From the NCBI GenBank assembly GCA_002418705.1, contig DIEQ01000082.1, positions 23,448 through 30,380 of the forward strand: DNA of 6,933 nucleotides. The letters run 5' to 3'. The notes below the pieces were generated by a model. It saw only the letters and a list, made by a program, of their open reading frames with translations. It was not told the DNA's origin and did no database searches. The position numbers and the translations under genes were made by a program. This DNA comes from Mageeibacillus sp. UBA5770 (lineage in GTDB: Bacteria > Bacillota_A > Clostridia > Saccharofermentanales > Saccharofermentanaceae). Positions 4,454-6,933 of the stretch are shown piece after piece (position 1 is the first letter of the stretch; every line of letters begins with the position of its first letter).

Positions 4454-6933
4454 TTACTGAACCGTCAGAGGTTTGCTGCCCGCAATCTGGACATCAATAT
4501 AGAAATCAGACTCAGGTGTCCCTTCTGCCGTCATCCTGAGAGTTCCGTTCAACGTAACAGTCTTTCTGTCGGGGCCATATGCTGCGGCAATCGTACCCGA
4601 CATAACCTGTCCTTCCAACGCATAATCAAAGGTAAGAGTACCCGTTCCCGGATCATAAACAAAGGGAATCGGTGTAGGTTCTTCAGCTTCTGCAGCATCG
4701 GGATCCGGTTCCGCCGAGATCATCTTAAGGATGCCGGCATCCTCTCCTGTCTTTTCAATGACAATCTTCATCGGGTTTACCTGGCCAACCAGGGATTCAA
4801 GTATGGCTACCATATCCAGATCGCATCCGATTCCGGCCAGCGGGTTATCCGGATCTTCCGTCACTTCCTCCGCCGGAGGAGTCATCTGGGATTTGAGATT
4901 GTCAGAAATAAATACAGTTGTAATTGTCATCGTTCCGTCTGTGTACTCGCCGACCAGCTCATCAAGCGTCGGAAACGGTGCAATCTCAACAGTAACGGTA
5001 TAATCCGTTTTGCCGCTCGCCTGCAGGCCTGTGACCATAACAAGAAATACTTTCTTATCTCCTGTCGCTTTCTTAAAGTCTTTTAAAGTAACTTCGCCGT
5101 CCTTTGCGCGGAAGCCTGCCACCTCCCTGCTCTTGATTGCATAAGCCCTGACATCAGCATTGCCGCCGCTGACTTTAACGATTGGATCTGCTCCGTCCGG
5201 CAGAAGCTTGAGTTCCTCTGCGTCAATCGTAATCGCAACCAGCTGTGCTCCATAAGAGGCGACACTTACCGTCGCTTGTCCGAGTGTCGGATTCTCGCCG
5301 TTCTCGGCTGCCTCTTTTATTTCATCGGCCGTGGGTACAGCCAGGTCAATTTTAGTTCCCACTTCGGTCATGGATCCTTTGGCAAGGTTACTGTGCAGCG
5401 TATAAGGGGTATAATCCCCGACCTCACCTTTGATGAGTGCTGAGTAGAACTCCCCTGCCCATTCGGCAGGATCTCCGGCTACTGCCTTTATTGCAACCGG
5501 CCAGTCTACACCTGAGCCTGCAGAAGAATAGGCGGCCTTGATGAAATCTGACGAGGTATTCGTCGCAATATACTCTATCAGCGGCATGCGTGAATAACCG
5601 TTGCCCGCTGTATTTTCTTCCGGGAAAACACCTCCGAAAATAAGTTCTTTGTATTGGTTTACAATGGAAGGAATCGCGCCCTTAACCTGAGACTCATAAT
5701 ACGTGGCGGTTGCCTCATCAAACCAGGGGCAGCCATTATCATATGTGACATAGTTGAGCTGAACAAAGTGGAAAAACTCATGCGCGATCAGCGGCTTAAC
5801 TTCCGTGGCATTATAACCGCCTTCAAAAAACTTCTTATTGATGTTAATCGTACCGTCGGATCCGCCATATCCATAGATATAAGCTGCATCATCATCAAGT
5901 GACTTGATGTTGACCACAATCGGCCAGTCCGTGCGCTTTGCGTACAAATAACCTTTCGCAAGATAATCGCTGTATACGGCTTCGAGATCGGTCAGAAGCG
6001 CTTCCCTGTCTTTGTAATCAATGAAATATTTAAATGCCTGTGCCGGGAAATAGACCAGGAAATGTCCGCCGTCCGTAAATGTGGTCGAACACCAGAAAAT
6101 ACCTGCCCGGACATGTTCCCTGCTCGGGGTTACCGCAGTCGATGTGCCTTTTGATGAGCCCCTGACATACTTATCCCCGAGAACCTCTGACGGGATAAAA
6201 GTCGCCGTAACCGTCGATGCTTCATCATCCATTTCAGCTTCAATATACTGGAAAATTGTCTCCTGGCTTCCGTCATCAAACGTAATGAGCGAACCGATTC
6301 CAAGCATTGGTTCGGCTTCCTCATCGAGCTCGGACAGATCCTCTGTATACGGGATGGTTATGGTCACCGGTTCCGTGTATGCCGGATCGATATCCAGATC
6401 GTAGAGCTCTGATGCAAGCCCGTCAGGCTTCTCTTCGCTTCCAAGCTCCGAATCAGATATCACCAGCGACACATCCTGAGGAGCATCATTATCTCCAAAA
6501 TCAAGAATTACGTCTTTATATGACACGGTTCCGTCCTTAAGAGTAACCGCATTATTGCCGTCCTTATCTCCGCTGCCGTTATTTCCGTCAAGCCCGCGCA
6601 GGACAAAAAGTGCGCCGGCCGCAACACCGATCACGAGCAGAACGGCAACCGCTATCAGGATGATCAGCGAGGATTTCTTCATTCCCTTATTCTTAGGCCG
6701 GTTATTCATCGGTGATGCACCGGGAGCTGCTATCGGCTGCGCTGAAATTACAGCTGAGCCCGGCCGCCCGGGACTTGCTGCAAATACAACCGGTTCAGAG
6801 GGCTGTACAGGCAGCGGTTCAATAGGTGAGGGCTGTACAGGCAGCGGCTCGAAAAATGCCGGCTGTATGGGCATGGGTTCGATGGGTGCCGGCTGCTCGG
6901 GGAGCTGTCCGGCAGGTGCGGCCTGAAAGACCG
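4454..6933 (-). CDS. Membrane-anchored zinc metallopeptidase (gluzincin-like), 5' end outside window
   Basis: From the in-frame ATG at 6874 the frame codes 806 residues, but it remains open to the window edge (19 more codons, Pro/Gln-rich). ATG 6874 has no ribosome site, so the true start is probably upstream. ATG 6709 (MNNRPKNKGMKK) is a less likely alternative. Residues below are numbered from ATG 6874. A proline-rich tail (1-58) is followed by a basic stretch and one membrane helix (about 69-92), so the tail should be cytoplasmic and the rest outside. Outside come a Gly/Asn/Asp linker, an acidic beta-rich domain (about 110-235), and the peptidase domain with HEFFH (365-369) and WFDEATATYYE (384-394). 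His365, His369 and Glu387 are the expected zinc ligands and Glu366 the catalytic base. Two more beta-rich regions follow (about 530-632 and 634-806), the last possibly ligand- or wall-binding. The substrate is unknown. The lgt-like gene follows at once. Confidence 0.85.
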   Translation of the reverse strand, partial: VFQAAPAGQLPEQPAPIEPMPIQPAFFEPLPVQPSPIEPLPVQPSEPVVFAASPGRPGSAVISAQPIAAPGASPMNNRPKNKGMKKSSLIILIAVAVLLVIGVAAGALFVLRGLDGNNGSGDKDGNNAVTLKDGTVSYKDVILDFGDNDAPQDVSLVISDSELGSEEKPDGLASELYDLDIDPAYTEPVTITIPYTEDLSELDEEAEPMLGIGSLITFDDGSQETIFQYIEAEMDDEASTVTATFIPSEVLGDKYVRGSSKGTSTAVTPSREHVRAGIFWCSTTFTDGGHFLVYFPAQAFKYFIDYKDREALLTDLEAVYSDYLAKGYLYAKRTDWPIVVNIKSLDDDAAYIYGYGGSDGTININKKFFEGGYNATEVKPLIAHEFFHFVQLNYVTYDNGCPWFDEATATYYESQVKGAIPSIVNQYKELIFGGVFPEENTAGNGYSRMPLIEYIATNTSSDFIKAAYSSAGSGVDWPVAIKAVAGDPAEWAGEFYSALIKGEVGDYTPYTLHSNLAKGSMTEVGTKIDLAVPTADEIKEAAENGENPTLGQATVSVASYGAQLVAITIDAEELKLLPDGADPIVKVSGGNADVRAYAIKSREVAGFRAKDGEVTLKDFKKATGDKKVFLVMVTGLQASGKTDYTVTVEIAPFPTLDELVGEYTDGTMTITTVFISDNLKSQMTPPAEEVTEDPDNPLAGIGCDLDMVAILESLVGQVNPMKIVIEKTGEDAGILKMISAEPDPDAAEAEEPTPIPFVYDPGTGTLTFDYALEGQVMSGTIAAAYGPDRKTVTLNGTLRMTAEGTPESDFYIDVQIAGSKPLTVQ
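6801..6900. repeat. 30-bp tandem repeat encoding a Pro-rich decapeptide
   Basis: Three copies with a 30-base period (6801-6830, 6831-6860, 6861-6890) plus a decayed partial copy beginning at 6891. The first two share an almost exact 23-base stretch starting GAGGGCTGTACAGG on the plus strand. On the coding strand each unit gives [A/S]-[P/F]-[I/F]-E-P-[L/M]-P-[V/I]-Q-P. The length is a multiple of three, so copy number can change without breaking the peptidase frame. Confidence 0.8.

Noticed and set aside
6555..6926. Plus-strand frame with a Gly/Ser/Cys repeat (GCTGSGS)
   Set aside because: The repeat is the reverse reading of the 30-bp Pro-rich repeat of the peptidase; no start signal.

Overview
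The window carries a one-sided block: every gene I can support lies on the minus strand, so transcription runs from the high-coordinate end to the low end. Strong GGAGG-type ribosome sites in front of some genes, moderate G+C, a metallopeptidase with a cytoplasmic proline-rich tail and a single membrane anchor, and an Lgt-like protein of the Cys-rich divergent kind suggest a Gram-positive anaerobe of the Clostridia. That placement is an inference from style, not from a marker gene.

Layout in order of transcription. (1) 6933-4454: a large membrane-anchored zinc metallopeptidase of the HExxH...E (gluzincin) type. Its 5' end lies outside the window, and its cytoplasmic tail contains a 30-bp in-frame tandem repeat. 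(2) 4452-3652: a divergent prolipoprotein diacylglyceryl transferase (Lgt)-like membrane protein. It begins with GTG one base after the peptidase stop codon and contains a 40-nt hairpin inside its coding sequence. (3) 3651-3580: a short spacer with a good sigma-A-type promoter and an 8-bp-arm inverted repeat at the predicted transcription start. (4) 3579-1775: a GT-C/ArnT-like polyprenyl-phosphate-sugar glycosyltransferase that is split into two reading frames by an apparent one-base deletion near 2521-2526. (5) 1774-1595: a 180-base gap with a possible extended -10 promoter. (6) 1594-95: a DUF1538 membrane protein made of two homologous halves. (7) 111-1: the first 37 codons of a PII-like regulator, missed by length-based ORF finding, overlapping the end of the DUF1538 gene by 17 bases.

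There appear to be at least three transcription units: peptidase plus lgt-like; the glycosyltransferase; and DUF1538 plus PII-like. The first two have a cell-envelope theme (surface proteolysis, lipid modification, lipid-linked sugar transfer). The last looks like a transporter-like membrane protein with its own PII-type regulator. I see no tRNA, rRNA, CRISPR array, insertion sequence or convincing rho-independent terminator. The points most worth a second look are the coupled DUF1538/PII pair, the frameshifted glycosyltransferase, the Lgt paralogue with altered active-site positions coupled to a surface protease, and the two hairpins.
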